Positions 23,120 through 33,215 of a stretch of 34,258 nt of DNA are shown one piece after another (position 1 is the first letter of the stretch; every line of letters begins with the position of its first letter). Position numbers and translations under genes: made by a program. The DNA is taken from positions 1-34,258 of the forward strand of contig JANXYR010000074.1 of the NCBI GenBank assembly GCA_025355965.1, in the 5' to 3' direction. Origin of the DNA: Geobacteraceae bacterium (GTDB lineage: Bacteria > Desulfobacterota > Desulfuromonadia > Geobacterales > Pseudopelobacteraceae). Under the pieces are notes generated by a model. That model was not told the origin of the DNA, ran no database searches, and was given only the letters and a program-made list of their open reading frames with translations.

Positions 23120-25228
23120 CTAAGATGCGTCAACCTTAGTACCGTCAAGGTTAAGTCCAAGTGCTTCCTTGCGGGAGAGCTTGATTTTGCCGTTCTTGTC
23201 AACGCCGATGCATTTAACCAGAACTTTATCACCTTCGTTCATGACGTCAGTAACCAGCTTGACTCGTGCGGTGTCGAGCTCGGATATATGAACAAGTCCG
23301 TCAGTGCCGGGCATGATTTCTACAAATGCGCCGAAATCCATAATCTTGCGGACGGTACCCATGTACAATTTGCCCTCTTCAGCTTCATCGGTCAGACCAC
23401 GGATCATCTGGATCGCCAGATCACATGCTTCCTTGTTGGTACTGGCTATGTTTATGCGACCGGTATCATCGATATCAACCGTAACACCGGTTGTTTCGGT
23501 GATGTTGCGGATATTTTTACCGCCGGTACCAATGACGTCGCGAATGCGATCTGTTTTGACGTAGATTGTAGTAATGCGTGGAGCGAATGGAGACATCTCT
23601 GCCCGTGGTGCGGCAAGTGTTTCAGCCATTTTTCCGAGGATATGCAGACGCCCTTCTCGAGCCTGCTTAAGAGCCTGCTCCATGATTTCCTTGGTTACTC
23701 CACCGATCTTTATATCCATCTGCAGAGCGGTAACACCTTCAGCTGTTCCGGCAACTTTAAAGTCCATATCGCCAAGATGATCTTCATCACCGAGAATATC
23801 GGAGAGGATAGCGAACTTGTCGCCTTCCTTGATGAGTCCCATGGCGATACCGGCAACAGGGGCCGTAACCGGAATACCGGCATCCATCATCGACATACAA
23901 CCACCGCAGACGGCAGCCATTGATGAAGAACCGTTACTTTCAAGCGTCTCTGAAACTATGCGAATTGTGTACGGGAAATCATCGTGAGCTGGCAGAACAG
24001 CGGCAAGAGCGCGTTCAGCCAACATGCCGTGACCGATCTCTCTGCGACCCGGTCCAAGACGAAAGCTGGTTTCACCAACCGAGAATGGGGGGAAGTTATA
24101 GTGAAGCAGGAAGCGCTTGCGTGAAGCGCCGTATAATGAATCGATACGCTGTTCATCACTGGAAGTGCCAAGCGTAGCGGCAACCAGCGCCTGTGTTTCA
24201 CCACGGGTAAAGAGTGCCGAACCATGAACGCGTGGAAGAAAACCGGTTTCAGTGCTGATCGGGCGAATAGTGTTTGTCGTACGGCCATCGATACGGATAC
24301 CGGTATCGAGAACATCAGCACGTACACGGTCATACTCGAAATCACCCAGAAACGCTTTAATCTGTTTAGCGGAGCCTTCGAATTCAGCTTTTAGGGCTTC
24401 AATAGTTTCGGCTTTGATCAGGTCAATCTGATCATGACGCTCATTTTTTGCCTTGAGTTTAACCGCTTCGCCGATGCGATTGTAGGCGAGTTCCTTAACA
24501 CGTGCCAGCAGAACTTCATCAACAACTACCGGCTTAACTTCACGTTTTGCTACTCCTGCCAGTTTCTGCAGTTTTTCCTGAGCTTCAATAAGCGGCAGCA
24601 TTGCTTCTTTGGCAAAAAATACGCCTTCCAGCAGATCAGCTTCGGATACGAATTTAGCTTCGCCCTCAACCATGATTACCGCGTCGCGACTGGCAGCAAC
24701 GACAATCTCAAGATCACTTTTTTCAAGTTCTTCAGCAGATGGGTTGCAGATGAACTTACCATCTACGCGTGCAACCTTGGCACCGGCAATCGGGCCTTGG
24801 AAAGGAATGTCGGATATCATCAAAGCAGCTGAAGCTCCCAGCATTGACAGAATTCCAGGATCATTATCCTGATCGGCTGATACGACTGTCGCAATTATCT
24901 GGGTATCATTTAAGAATGTTTCCGGGAAAAGTGGGCGGATCGGGCGATCAATAAGACGACAGGTAAGTGTTTCAGGGTCGGAAGGACGTGCCTCACGCTT
25001 GAAAAAACCTCCTGGGATCTTGCCACCGGCATATGCCTTCTCGGTGTAATTAACCGTCAGCGGAAAAAAATCCTGCCCTTCTTTAGCTTCTTTTGACGCA
25101 ACAACAGTGACGAGCACAACAGTATCACCACAACTAACGACAACGGCACCACTGGACTGCTTTGCCATTTTGCCGGTAGAGAGCGTAATTGTTCTGCCCC
25201 CAAACTCAACCTGGACATTTTGTTCCAT
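23120..25228 (-). CDS. pnp: Polyribonucleotide nucleotidyltransferase (PNPase)
   Basis: A 702-aa phosphorolytic 3'-5' exoribonuclease (E. coli 711 aa). It has two RNase PH-like cores (about 1-220 and 310-545, the second with [13 protein letters not shown] and [20 protein letters not shown]), a helical linker, then KH (~553-615, [20 protein letters not shown]) and S1 (~620-690, [20 protein letters not shown]). Catalytic Asp residues lie in the [18 protein letters not shown] segment. GAGGAG is well placed before the ATG. It is the last gene of the rimP-to-pnp supercluster, 183 bp after rpsO. That gap contains a terminator and several hairpins like those that let PNPase and RNase III control pnp mRNA in E. 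coli. Confidence 0.97.
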   Translation of the reverse strand: MEQNVQVEFGGRTITLSTGKMAKQSSGAVVVSCGDTVVLVTVVASKEAKEGQDFFPLTVNYTEKAYAGGKIPGGFFKREARPSDPETLTCRLIDRPIRPLFPETFLNDTQIIATVVSADQDNDPGILSMLGASAALMISDIPFQGPIAGAKVARVDGKFICNPSAEELEKSDLEIVVAASRDAVIMVEGEAKFVSEADLLEGVFFAKEAMLPLIEAQEKLQKLAGVAKREVKPVVVDEVLLARVKELAYNRIGEAVKLKAKNERHDQIDLIKAETIEALKAEFEGSAKQIKAFLGDFEYDRVRADVLDTGIRIDGRTTNTIRPISTETGFLPRVHGSALFTRGETQALVAATLGTSSDEQRIDSLYGASRKRFLLHYNFPPFSVGETSFRLGPGRREIGHGMLAERALAAVLPAHDDFPYTIRIVSETLESNGSSSMAAVCGGCMSMMDAGIPVTAPVAGIAMGLIKEGDKFAILSDILGDEDHLGDMDFKVAGTAEGVTALQMDIKIGGVTKEIMEQALKQAREGRLHILGKMAETLAAPRAEMSPFAPRITTIYVKTDRIRDVIGTGGKNIRNITETTGVTVDIDDTGRINIASTNKEACDLAIQMIRGLTDEAEEGKLYMGTVRKIMDFGAFVEIMPGTDGLVHISELDTARVKLVTDVMNEGDKVLVKCIGVDKNGKIKLSRKEALGLNLDGTKVDAS

Positions 25229-25251
25229 ATTCTATTCTCCTCTTCGGTTGT

Positions 25252-25317
25252 GTTGGGGCCGTCGCTACAACCTCTGCAGCAGATTTTAACCGCAGGAGTT
25301 CCAACCACGTCCCCAAC
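25252..25317 (-). promoter_or_regulatory. Long-range stem in the pnp leader
   Basis: On the minus strand GTTGGGG (25317-25311) can pair with CCCCAAC (25258-25252), enclosing about 50 bases with a smaller CTGC/GCAG hairpin. It lies just before the pnp ribosome site. E. coli pnp is autoregulated through a leader stem cut by RNase III; a similar role here is inference. Confidence 0.4.
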
Positions 25318-25323
25318 AAATAT

Positions 25324-25350
25324 AAAAAGGGCCTTGAAAGCCCTTTTCTT
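25324..25350 (-). terminator. Intrinsic terminator between rpsO and pnp
   Basis: On the minus strand AAAAGGGC, loop TTTCAAG, then GCCCTTTTTATA: a short GC stem with a U-run, about 60 bp after the rpsO stop. As in other bacteria, partial readthrough would let rpsO be more abundant than pnp. Confidence 0.8.
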
Positions 25351-25373
25351 GAATGAGCATACAGTAAACAGTG

Positions 25374-25407
25374 CGGCGGTATAACTGCATTGACAGATAT
25401 ACCGCCG
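25374..25407. repeat. 10-bp inverted repeat downstream of rpsO
   Basis: CGGCGGTATA (25374-25383) and TATACCGCCG (25398-25407) can form a stem with a 14-base loop immediately after the rpsO stop. It may be a processing site for the rpsO-pnp RNA or a 3'-end stabiliser. Confidence 0.55.
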
Positions 25408-25411
25408 TGTA

Positions 25412-25678
25412 CTATCTACGGATGCCGAGTCGTTCGATAACTGTTTTGTATCTGCTCACTTCTTTGCCCTTCAGATAGTCAAGAAGACGCCTTCTCTGAC
25501 CGACAAGTTTGAGAAGACCACGACGGCTATGGTGATCTTTTTTGTGTGTTTTGAAATGCTCAGTAAGATAAGTAATACGTTCGGTCAGAATTGCGATCTG
25601 AACCTCTGGTGATCCTGTATCGCTATCATGTTTCTTGAATGCGTTGATGATTTCCTGCTTTTTTTCGGTTGCCAGCAC
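25412..25678 (-). CDS. rpsO: 30S ribosomal protein S15
   Basis: An 88-aa protein (E. coli 89). The S15 signature [20 protein letters not shown] leads into [20 protein letters not shown] and [16 protein letters not shown]. It binds the central domain of 16S rRNA early in 30S assembly. The start is GTG with GGAGG eight bases upstream. It follows truB by 104 bp of AT-rich DNA that may hold its own promoter, and precedes pnp in the standard order. Confidence 0.97.
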   Translation of the reverse strand: MLATEKKQEIINAFKKHDSDTGSPEVQIAILTERITYLTEHFKTHKKDHHSRRGLLKLVGQRRRLLDYLKGKEVSRYKTVIERLGIRR

Positions 25679-25782
25679 TGTTTATTCCTCCATTATGTTT
25701 TTTGTTAAAGCGTATATAAACGCATACGATTTTTTAGAGTTGAATTAATTACCACATTGTTGCGAGCATGTAAAGCCTAATA

Positions 25783-26694
25783 TCATATAAGTACCCGTTT
25801 CAGAACAATGACTGCATCGGAACCTTCACGTGGGACCAGCATGGCAACAGCAGCAAGATTTCCATCTGATGTCAAGCGTACCAAGGTTTCTTCTAAACAA
25901 CTAGCAGCAGTTTCCAGAAGGGTAGCGCCCCATAATGGCGACCGTCCGAAACGAAGACCTTCCAACCCGTCGGCGTTCAGCGGTATATTTGGCAGATGAT
26001 CAAGCACAGTCATCAGTGACAGACAGAGGGTATCCGCCCTACCATCCAGAGCGGCGGCTTCAAGATCAGCCAGTGTAACAGCATTTTCAATATGGAACGG
26101 ACCACTCGCGGTACGTCGCAACTCCTGCAGAGCGGCACCGCATCCCAACTTACGACCGATATCGTCGGCCAGGCTACGCACATAGGTGCCACGTGAACAG
26201 ACGACACGAATGGCAACATAAGGGAGATCAAAGGATATTAGTTCGAGGGAATATATTTCAATATTACGCGCTTTACGCTCAACTTCAACACCCTGGCGGG
26301 CCAGTTTGTAGAGTGGCTGGCCACCCTGCTTGATAGCGGAATACATGGGAGGAACCTGACTGATAGAGCCGGTAAAATCAGTCAGGCAAGAGATTAATTG
26401 TTCACGGGTTATGCTGGACGGGTCTGATTCTAACAGGGTGGCACCGGTCATATCGAGCGTATCTGTCGTGACACCGAGGCGAAGTAAAGCCTCATAAGTT
26501 TTGCTGCCTTCATCGAGGAACGGAATGGCTTTTGTACCGTCATTGACAGCCACCGGCAAAACACCGGTCGCAAAAGGGTCGAGTGTGCCGGTGTGTCCGA
26601 CTTTGCGGGTCCCGAGAATGCGGCGGACACGGCTGACCACATCATGAGAGGTAATGCCTGCCGGCTTGTCAATAACTACAAAGCCGTTAATCAA
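25783..26694 (-). CDS. truB: tRNA pseudouridine(55) synthase
   Basis: A 303-aa enzyme that makes pseudouridine 55 in the T-loop of tRNAs. The N-terminal GFVVIDKPAGITSHDVV and VGHTGTLDPFATGVLPVAV contain the catalytic Asp of TruB (in GTLDPFA). YKLARQGVEVERKAR and VVCSRGTYVRSLADDIG are further family blocks. The C-terminal ~60 residues are a degenerate PUA-like part. Its ATG overlaps the nrnA stop by four bases (ATGA), as expected for the nrnA-truB pair in this operon type. Confidence 0.96.
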   Translation of the reverse strand: MINGFVVIDKPAGITSHDVVSRVRRILGTRKVGHTGTLDPFATGVLPVAVNDGTKAIPFLDEGSKTYEALLRLGVTTDTLDMTGATLLESDPSSITREQLISCLTDFTGSISQVPPMYSAIKQGGQPLYKLARQGVEVERKARNIEIYSLELISFDLPYVAIRVVCSRGTYVRSLADDIGRKLGCGAALQELRRTASGPFHIENAVTLADLEAAALDGRADTLCLSLMTVLDHLPNIPLNADGLEGLRFGRSPLWGATLLETAASCLEETLVRLTSDGNLAAVAMLVPREGSDAVIVLKRVLI

Positions 26695-27650
26695 AGAGAC
26701 TCTTCCACTATTTTATACACTGTTGCTTTGACATCATCCAACGTGCCATCAACAGTGCATCCGGCAGCGTTATGGTGACCGCCCCCGCCAAGTGCCGCCG
26801 AGAATGCAGCAACATTCACTTTTCCCTTGGAACGGAAACCGACTTTGTATTTCCTGTCTTCCAACTGCCGGAAAAATATTGCTACTTCGACACCTCTAAT
26901 TGAACGAGGATAATTGACAAAACCGTCCGTTAACTCCGCATCAGCTCTGCAGGCTGTAAACATGTCAAGCGTCACGGTAACTGATGCGGCCTGCCCCTCA
27001 TTGAAGACCTCAAGAGTTGGTAAACACTTCGCCAACAGTTCAAGACGTCTTTGTGGCTGGTTTTCATAGAGCTTCTCTGCCACATCCCAGGCATTTACAC
27101 CGCATTCTATCATTTCACCGGCAACGGTAAAGGCCTCCCGGTTAGCGTTGGAATAGCGGAACGAACCTGTATCAGTAATGGTTGCAACATAGATGCAAAG
27201 CGCTGTTTCAGGGTCAAAGCTGTAGCCGTAAGCGCTGGCAATCCGATAAACGAGGATTCCGGTTGCTGCAGCCTGTGAATCAATGAGGTTGTAGTCAGCA
27301 AAGTTTTCGCAGGAAAGATGATGATCGAGATTGACCGTTGTAGTAACCCGTAAAAAATTGCAGAATTCTACTCCAGCGCGCTTCCGCTCACCTATATCAA
27401 GTACAAATGAGACGTCGAAATGCTGGTCGGGAATGTGCGGTGTGACTGAATCTACACCTGGAAGGAAGGCATATAAGTCCGGAACTGGGTCCTGGCAATG
27501 AACGGTTACATCTTTACCAAGTTTACGGAGAAATGATGCTAGAGCCAGAGATGAACCTAGAGCATCTCCGTCCGGTCCTTCATGAGCTGTAAGGAGAAAG
27601 GATGAGTTGGAACGAATTACTTCAGTTATCTGTTGAATTGTTTCCGTCAT
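26691..27650 (-). CDS. nrnA: DHH/DHHA1 phosphoesterase (NrnA-like oligoribonuclease / pAp phosphatase)
   Basis: A 319-aa protein of the DHH superfamily. The metal-binding motifs are GPDGDALGSSLALA, SFVLDIGERKRAG and NLDHHLSCENFADYNLID (DHH), with a C-terminal DHHA1 substrate domain carrying LGGGGHHNAAGC. Bacillus NrnA degrades 2-5 nt RNAs and pAp; some relatives act on cyclic dinucleotide products such as pGpG. Which of these applies cannot be seen from sequence. The proposed ATG overlaps the rbfA end by 29 bp. Its place between rbfA and truB is the common one. Confidence 0.9.
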   Translation of the reverse strand: MTETIQQITEVIRSNSSFLLTAHEGPDGDALGSSLALASFLRKLGKDVTVHCQDPVPDLYAFLPGVDSVTPHIPDQHFDVSFVLDIGERKRAGVEFCNFLRVTTTVNLDHHLSCENFADYNLIDSQAAATGILVYRIASAYGYSFDPETALCIYVATITDTGSFRYSNANREAFTVAGEMIECGVNAWDVAEKLYENQPQRRLELLAKCLPTLEVFNEGQAASVTVTLDMFTACRADAELTDGFVNYPRSIRGVEVAIFFRQLEDRKYKVGFRSKGKVNVAAFSAALGGGGHHNAAGCTVDGTLDDVKATVYKIVEESL

Positions 27651-27993
27651 GCTCAGTGTGTATCTCCTTGAGAAGAGATTCTATTCGACTGCCGTAATCA
27701 AGTGATTTATCGTATTTAAAAACAAGTTCCGGAGTATGCCGGATCGTAAGTTTTTTGCCGATATCACGGCGTATAAACCCTTTGGCGCTGTTAAGACCGG
27801 CTTCAGTATCTTTTTTAACCGTATCATCACCTATGACGGTGAAAAAGATGCGAGCCAGACTTAAATCATCCGTTACTTCAACACCGGTAATCGTGACAAA
27901 ACCTATTCGAGGGTCGTTAAGACCTCTGGAGAGTATTGAACAGATAATTTCATGTATAGTTTCAGCTACTTTGTCAGATCGTTTGTGCTGCAT
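27622..27993 (-). CDS. rbfA: Ribosome-binding factor A
   Basis: A 123-aa protein of the usual size. Family blocks are RSDKVAETIHEIICSILSRG near the N-terminus, DPRIGFVTITGVEVTDDLS and KGFIRRDIGKKLTIRHTPEL. It binds immature 30S subunits and helps process the 5' end of 16S rRNA, also in cold adaptation. The C-terminus overlaps nrnA. The 78 bp between infB and rbfA, which holds a DUF503 gene in many relatives, contains only a hairpin here. Confidence 0.95.
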   Translation of the reverse strand: MQHKRSDKVAETIHEIICSILSRGLNDPRIGFVTITGVEVTDDLSLARIFFTVIGDDTVKKDTEAGLNSAKGFIRRDIGKKLTIRHTPELVFKYDKSLDYGSRIESLLKEIHTEHDGNNSTDN

Positions 27994-28028
27994 GGGAGAA
28001 CCTCAAGAGTACGGGGCATATGGTACAA

Positions 28029-28056
28029 GGTACAGGGCTAAACTGTTCCCTGTACC
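28029..28056. repeat. Hairpin between infB and rbfA
   Basis: GGTACAGGG (28029-28037) and CCCTGTACC (28048-28056), exact complements around a 10-base loop. There is no U-run, so it is more likely a processing or stability element than a terminator within this operon. Confidence 0.6.
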
Positions 28057-28071
28057 CTGTCCAACTTTACC

Positions 28072-30867
28072 CTAAAGTTTTGTAGCGATTTTTTCCATTT
28101 CAAATGCTTCGATAATATCGCCAACTTTGATGTCATTGTAGTTTTCAAGTCCGATGCCGCATTCATAACCAGAGGCAACATCCTTGACATCATCTTTGAA
28201 GCGGCGCAGTGACGACATTTTACCTTCGTACACAACCACGTTATCGCGCAACAAGCGGACTTGGGCGTTACGCACCATCTTGCCGTCAGTAACGTAACAA
28301 CCAGCAACATTGCCAAATTTAGGAACGCTGAAGACATCCCTGATTTCAACACGACCAAGGAATTTCTCCTTGAAGGTTGGATCAAGCAAGCCTTCCATGG
28401 CTTTTTTAACATCTTCTACGGCGTCATAAATAATGCTGTAGAGCCGGATATCAACGCCTTCACGTTCGGCATGTCCCTGAGCCTTGACTTCAGGCCGAAC
28501 ATTAAAGCCGATAATGACAGCGTTTGATGCAGCGGCCAGATTAACGTCAGTCTCGGTAATAGCTCCAACCGCAGAGTGAATCACATTCAGGCGGACCGCT
28601 TCAGTTGATAGTTTACGCAAGGTCTCACTGACGGCCTCGACAGAACCCTGAACATCACCTTTGACAACGACATTGAGATCTTTGACTTCACCGCTCTGAA
28701 TCCGTTTATAGAGATCTTCAAGCGACAGCTTGGTGTGCTTGGCAAATTCAACTTCACGATGTTTAATCTGACGTAGCGTGGCAATTTCCTTCGCCTGCTT
28801 TTCATCTTTCATAGCCACAAATATATCACCAGCATCCGGCACACCGGATAATCCAACCAGCTCAACAGGCATGGAAGGGCCGGCCTCAGTAACTTTTTCA
28901 CCGCGATCATTCTGCATCGCCCTGACACGCCCGGAATGAACTCCAACAACGCAATAGTCTCCGGTTTTAACTGTCCCTTCCTGCACGAGTACGGTGGCAA
29001 CAGGACCGCGACCCTTGTCAAGTCTTCCCTCGACAATCGTACCTTTAGCCAATTTATTAGGATTAGCAGTCAACTCCATCAGATCAGCCTGCAGAAGAAT
29101 CATTTCAAGCAAACCATCCAGATTAGTGCGTTGTTTTGCTGAAACCTCAACCATTGTAACATCGCCGCCCCAATCGGAAGAAACTATCCCCTGATCCGTC
29201 AGTTCCTGTTTTACCCGATCCGGCTTTGCACCCGGTTTGTCGATTTTATTAATAGCGACAATGATGGGTACTCCGGCAGCTTTAGAGTGATTGATGGCTT
29301 CTTTAGTCTGCGGCATAACGCCATCGTCAGCAGCCACAACGAGAACAACTATATCAGTTACCTTGGCACCACGGGCACGCATTGCGGTAAACGCCTCATG
29401 CCCAGGTGTATCAAGGAAAGTAATCTTGCGACCGTTCAATTCAACATCATAGGCACCGATATGTTGGGTAATTCCGCCCGCTTCGCCGGCAATGACATTG
29501 GCTTCACGAATAGCATCAAGCAAGGAGGTCTTACCATGGTCAACATGTCCCATAATTGTTACGACAGGTGGCCTTTTTTCGAGTGTTTCCGGTGCATCGA
29601 CCGTAGATTCGAGAATTTCGTCAAGGTCAACTGCGACATTTTCAACTTCATAATCGTACTCAGACGCCAGAATAACAGCAGTATCAAAATCAAGTTGGTG
29701 ATTAATTGTAACCATCATCCCCATTTTCATGAGTGATTTTATGAGGTCGTTGGCCTTAATGCCAAGACGCTTGGCAAGTTCTCCGACCGAAATGCTTTCA
29801 GAAATTTTGATGATACGCTTGATCGCCTTCGGTACGGTGATTTCAGTTTTGTTGGTATTTGAAACCTGAGGTTTTCCGCCACGCTTCTTTGACCCTTTAT
29901 AAGCCGGATCAAAAGCGCGCTCACGTTTTTCAATAATTTCATTTTTGCGCGGCTGTTCCTTCTTCTTTGCCGGAGGGGCACCCTTCTTGGCACCCTTTCC
30001 TGCATCTCCATAGCCAGGACCCTCTTTTTTGCCGCCACGTCTGTTATCACCACCCGGAAGTGCTGCAGGAGCAAGCTGCACCTGTTTCATTCGTGAGCGA
30101 TCAAGCTCGGTAGCAGGAGCAGAAGGCGTAGTAGGCGCAGGTCGTTTCTGATCATACCCCGGCGCAGGACGCCGTGTATCGTCGCTTGGAGCAGGCCTTC
30201 TCTGATCTCCTGCAGCAGGTGCAGGTCTGCGCTGTTGAGTCGTATCCTGAGCAGGACGCTGCGGAGCAGTTCGCGGCGTAACCGGAGTTTCCTTGGTTAC
30301 TACTCGAGTAGGACGATTTGTAACACCGGGGATTTCCATCATACCCAGAATTCGTGCCTGGTTCGGACCCGCTTTTATCGGTTCAGCTACTTTTACATGT
30401 TCAGTCACCTTTATCGGTTCAGCTACTTTTGCCAATTCAGGCTCTATTTCCTGAGTAACTGACTTTAAAGGTTTTGTCGGCTCATCAGGAGTACTACTAC
30501 TGACTGCAGTAGACTTTTTAAGCTCTTCCGTACCACTGTCAGCAGCGGCAAGAGGCAAGCTTACAGATACTGTCCCAGGCTGAGTCACAGGTGCTTGAAC
30601 AGGCGCTGTTTCAGCAACTACAACTAATTCAACAGATTCGTCTACCGGAACAACCTTGGCACGACGACGGATGATATTTGAAGCGACCCTGACCTCATTG
30701 GTACCGGTGTCTTTTGGCTGGGGGGCTGTCAAACGCGCAACGACACCCTCATCAACCTGCGATGTAGCCGTTTTTGCGTCAACACCAATTTCCTTGAGCT
30801 TGGCAATAGCATCCTTAGGCTCTATGCCCAACGTTTTTGCCAAACTACCCACACTAATTTTTCCCAT
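28072..30867 (-). CDS. infB: Translation initiation factor IF-2
   Basis: A 931-aa GTPase that brings initiator tRNA to the 30S subunit. The IF-2 N-terminal fold occurs at the start ([20 protein letters not shown]) and again at ~res 355-405 ([20 protein letters not shown]). Between them lies a low-complexity linker with RRPAP repeats and a duplicated VAEPIK block. The G domain begins at ~435: [18 protein letters not shown] (G1), GITQHIGAY (G2), [10 protein letters not shown] (G3), [10 protein letters not shown] (G4) and VSAKQ (G5). Domains II, III and IV follow, ending in [13 protein letters not shown]. It lies five bases after the ylxR/L7Ae fusion gene. Confidence 0.97.
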   Translation of the reverse strand: MGKISVGSLAKTLGIEPKDAIAKLKEIGVDAKTATSQVDEGVVARLTAPQPKDTGTNEVRVASNIIRRRAKVVPVDESVELVVVAETAPVQAPVTQPGTVSVSLPLAAADSGTEELKKSTAVSSSTPDEPTKPLKSVTQEIEPELAKVAEPIKVTEHVKVAEPIKAGPNQARILGMMEIPGVTNRPTRVVTKETPVTPRTAPQRPAQDTTQQRRPAPAAGDQRRPAPSDDTRRPAPGYDQKRPAPTTPSAPATELDRSRMKQVQLAPAALPGGDNRRGGKKEGPGYGDAGKGAKKGAPPAKKKEQPRKNEIIEKRERAFDPAYKGSKKRGGKPQVSNTNKTEITVPKAIKRIIKISESISVGELAKRLGIKANDLIKSLMKMGMMVTINHQLDFDTAVILASEYDYEVENVAVDLDEILESTVDAPETLEKRPPVVTIMGHVDHGKTSLLDAIREANVIAGEAGGITQHIGAYDVELNGRKITFLDTPGHEAFTAMRARGAKVTDIVVLVVAADDGVMPQTKEAINHSKAAGVPIIVAINKIDKPGAKPDRVKQELTDQGIVSSDWGGDVTMVEVSAKQRTNLDGLLEMILLQADLMELTANPNKLAKGTIVEGRLDKGRGPVATVLVQEGTVKTGDYCVVGVHSGRVRAMQNDRGEKVTEAGPSMPVELVGLSGVPDAGDIFVAMKDEKQAKEIATLRQIKHREVEFAKHTKLSLEDLYKRIQSGEVKDLNVVVKGDVQGSVEAVSETLRKLSTEAVRLNVIHSAVGAITETDVNLAAASNAVIIGFNVRPEVKAQGHAEREGVDIRLYSIIYDAVEDVKKAMEGLLDPTFKEKFLGRVEIRDVFSVPKFGNVAGCYVTDGKMVRNAQVRLLRDNVVVYEGKMSSLRRFKDDVKDVASGYECGIGLENYNDIKVGDIIEAFEMEKIATKL
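30374..30430 (-). repeat. In-frame 12-codon duplication in the infB linker
   Basis: A 21-bp sequence beginning TTTATCGGTTCAGC is found at 30374-30394 and again at 30410-30430, offset by 36 bp. It encodes the repeated VAEPIK block ([12 protein letters not shown] followed by [12 protein letters not shown]), so linker length changes in steps of 12 residues. Confidence 0.8.
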
Positions 30868-30872
30868 ATCCC

Positions 30873-31475
30873 TTATACCTCCCCCAGGAAGTTACTGTAT
30901 CTGTCAATAGCTTTCATAAGCTGCGCAACAAAGCCACCTGATGCAACGGCAATCGCGCTTCTGGGCGCCTTACCTAAAATCGCCCCGAAATCATCTTTTG
31001 TAATAATTGTTCTATATTGCACATGATGTGATGCCGCAGCATGTATAATTTTACTGCCAATAGCCTCTGAAACGTCCTCTGCAACGATGACCAGGCCCGG
31101 TTTCTTCTTGCTCTTCAATGCATCAGCCACCATGGAACCGCCGCCGGTTATCATTCCGGCTTTGTTGGCCAGACCGATTAACCCGATAATACGAGCATGT
31201 AATTGGTGAGAAACATGTTCAATGAGTTGTTCCGCAGGCATAACTGAAACATCGTGTTTAAAAGAGCGTTTAAACTGTTTCTGATCAATTGCAGCGGCAA
31301 GGCAGCGTTTATTAATACAGGTATATGCCCCTCTGCCGGGAAGTCGATTATCCAAATCCGGCAGAATTTCCATTTCCGGTGTCTGGACAAACCGGAGAAG
31401 AAGGTTCTTGTCTTTGCTTGTTCTGCAACCAAGACAACTTCGCTGCGGAGCTTCTTCGTTCCCTTTATGGGCCAT
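30873..31475 (-). CDS. YlxR/RnpM-L7Ae fusion protein
   Basis: A 200-aa protein with two domains. Residues ~8-90 are YlxR (DUF448): [19 protein letters not shown], then LPGRGAYTC and the basic [16 protein letters not shown]. In Bacillus this domain (RnpM) binds RNase P RNA. Residues ~97-195 are an L7Ae/YlxQ-like K-turn-binding fold: [31 protein letters not shown] and the end [11 protein letters not shown]. In Firmicutes ylxR and ylxQ are separate neighbours between nusA and infB; here they form one reading frame with no stop or shift at the join. The position is conserved: 8 bp after nusA and 5 bp before infB. Confidence 0.92.
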   Translation of the reverse strand: MAHKGNEEAPQRSCLGCRTSKDKNLLLRFVQTPEMEILPDLDNRLPGRGAYTCINKRCLAAAIDQKQFKRSFKHDVSVMPAEQLIEHVSHQLHARIIGLIGLANKAGMITGGGSMVADALKSKKKPGLVIVAEDVSEAIGSKIIHAAASHHVQYRTIITKDDFGAILGKAPRSAIAVASGGFVAQLMKAIDRYSNFLGEV

Positions 31476-31483
31476 ATCCCTAA

Positions 31484-32674
31484 TTACTCGCTAACTACTT
31501 CAGAATCACTATCAATAGCAGCAACTGTTTCGGCACTATTGTCATCGGCTGCAACATCCTGCCCCTCAATCGGCGCTTCACCAGCTTCATCAGCATCAGT
31601 TCCATCAAATGATGAAAATTCCTGTCTTTCCGGCTCTGCTACTTTTGACTCGCTCTTGATATCGATCCGGCATCCGGTCAGACGAGCAGCCAGACTGACA
31701 TTCTGACCGCGCTTGCCAATTGCAAGAGAGAGCTGATCATCTGCTACTATGATTTCTAGTGCGCGCTTTTCTTCGTCCACAAAAACTTTGGAGACCTGAG
31801 CCGGCGAAAGAGCATTGCAGGCAAAGCGGGCAATATCTTCCGACCATGGAATAATATCGATTTTCTCACCACGCAACTCTGAAACAACATTCTGAACACG
31901 TGCACCACGCATACCGACGCAGGCGCCGACAGGATCAACATCCCTATCATTCGATGAAACCGCAATCTTTGCACGGCTACCGGCGTCGCGCACTATGGCA
32001 TTAATTTCAACTATGCCTTCAGCTATCTCCGGCACTTCAGCTTCAAACAGCTTGGCAAGCATGCTTGGATGAGTGCGGGAAAGCATTATCTGCGGGCCTT
32101 TGGTAGTCATGCGAATGTCGGTGATAATAGCACGAATACGATCACCAGGGCGATACACTTCACGCGGCATCTGCTCCTTGGCGGGTAATACAGCTTCGGC
32201 GCGGCCCAGATCGATAAGGAGTTCGCCTTTTTCAAAACGACGCACCATGCCGGTAATTACCTCCCAGATACGATCGCTGTATTCGTTGTATATTGTTTCG
32301 CGTTCGGCATCGCGCACCTTCTGGATAATGACCTGTTTGGCAGTTTGAGCTGCAATGCGACTGAAACCACTGGAATCCAGTTTTTCTCCAAGTGAATCGC
32401 CGATTTCTGCTTCAGGGTCAATCTCGTGAGCTTCATCGAGACCGATTTCCTTATAGGAATCCTCTACCTCTTCCACAACCGTAACAAACTCGAAGAGTTC
32501 AACCTCCCCACTTTCATGGTTGTAGTGAGCTTCAAGTTCGCGGGTATTGCGGTATTTTTTATTAGCAGCCGTCAAAACCGCCTGTTCCATGGCTTCCAGA
32601 ACAACCTGACGGTCAATGCCCTTCTCTTTTACAAGTTGGTCGATTGCGTGCTTGAGATTAATAATTGAATCCAC
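31484..32674 (-). CDS. nusA: Transcription termination/antitermination factor NusA
   Basis: A 396-aa factor that binds RNA polymerase and the exit RNA. The order is N-terminal polymerase-binding domain (1-~125, with KGIDRQVVLEAMEQAVLTAA), S1 (~130-200, EVITGMVRRFEKGELLIDLG), KH1 (~210-280, VPEIAEGIVEINAIVRDAGS and VDPVGACVGMRGARVQNVV) and KH2 (~290-350, AIGKRGQNVSLAARLTGCRI). The acidic tail from ~350 replaces the two AR repeats of E. coli NusA (495 aa), as in Bacillus-size proteins. It is the second gene of the operon, 37 bp after rimP. Confidence 0.96.
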   Translation of the reverse strand: MDSIINLKHAIDQLVKEKGIDRQVVLEAMEQAVLTAANKKYRNTRELEAHYNHESGEVELFEFVTVVEEVEDSYKEIGLDEAHEIDPEAEIGDSLGEKLDSSGFSRIAAQTAKQVIIQKVRDAERETIYNEYSDRIWEVITGMVRRFEKGELLIDLGRAEAVLPAKEQMPREVYRPGDRIRAIITDIRMTTKGPQIMLSRTHPSMLAKLFEAEVPEIAEGIVEINAIVRDAGSRAKIAVSSNDRDVDPVGACVGMRGARVQNVVSELRGEKIDIIPWSEDIARFACNALSPAQVSKVFVDEEKRALEIIVADDQLSLAIGKRGQNVSLAARLTGCRIDIKSESKVAEPERQEFSSFDGTDADEAGEAPIEGQDVAADDNSAETVAAIDSDSEVVSE

Positions 32675-32711
32675 GATTGCTTCTCCTTACAGGTATATAT
32701 AGGTATTCAGA

Positions 32712-33197
32712 TCAAAGTTCAAATTCAAGATTTGCCTTGGCGACACTTTCAAGCGGGATCGAAGCGGTTTGCCCCTCAGCCAGAGACATTTTGACAACAC
32801 CATCTACAAGACCGTCAAGTTTTCCTAAAAAAGTTTTACGTTTATTGCCGCTATCATCAAGAAAAGGTTGGTAGGTACGAACTTTAATAGTGCGACCAAC
32901 AAAGCGGTCGTAGTCTGCCTGTTTTTTAAGCGGACGATCAAGCCCCGGCGATGAGACTTCCAATGAATAGTTACAGGCGATAACATCCTCTACGTCAAGA
33001 ATCATTGACAACTCGCGACTAAACCCAGCGCAGTCATCAAGCATTACGCCGCCTTCTTTATCAATAAACAGGCGCAACACAGCATCAGGACCGACTCTGC
33101 CAAACTCGATATCAACCAGCTCAAGACCCATTGATTTGAGTATTGGCTGAGCAATTTTACTGACTACTGTACATGTATCTTCTTTTGGAGTTGCCAT
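32712..33197 (-). CDS. rimP: Ribosome maturation factor RimP
   Basis: A 161-aa protein with QPILKSMGLELVDIEFGR at the N-terminus, LRLFIDKEGGVMLDDCAGFS, then YSLEVSSPGLDRPLKKQADY, the RimP signature, and a C-terminal SH3-like part (GRTIKVRTYQPF to KANLEFEL). It acts in late 30S assembly. The ATG at 33197 gives the normal length and a match from MATPKED on. An ATG 20 codons earlier is rejected because that stretch encodes an intrinsic terminator. A weak AAGG site stands close to the chosen ATG. First gene of the rimP-pnp supercluster. Confidence 0.92.
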   Translation of the reverse strand: MATPKEDTCTVVSKIAQPILKSMGLELVDIEFGRVGPDAVLRLFIDKEGGVMLDDCAGFSRELSMILDVEDVIACNYSLEVSSPGLDRPLKKQADYDRFVGRTIKVRTYQPFLDDSGNKRKTFLGKLDGLVDGVVKMSLAEGQTASIPLESVAKANLEFEL

Positions 33198-33215
33198 GAC
33201 CTTACCCGATTGGAC

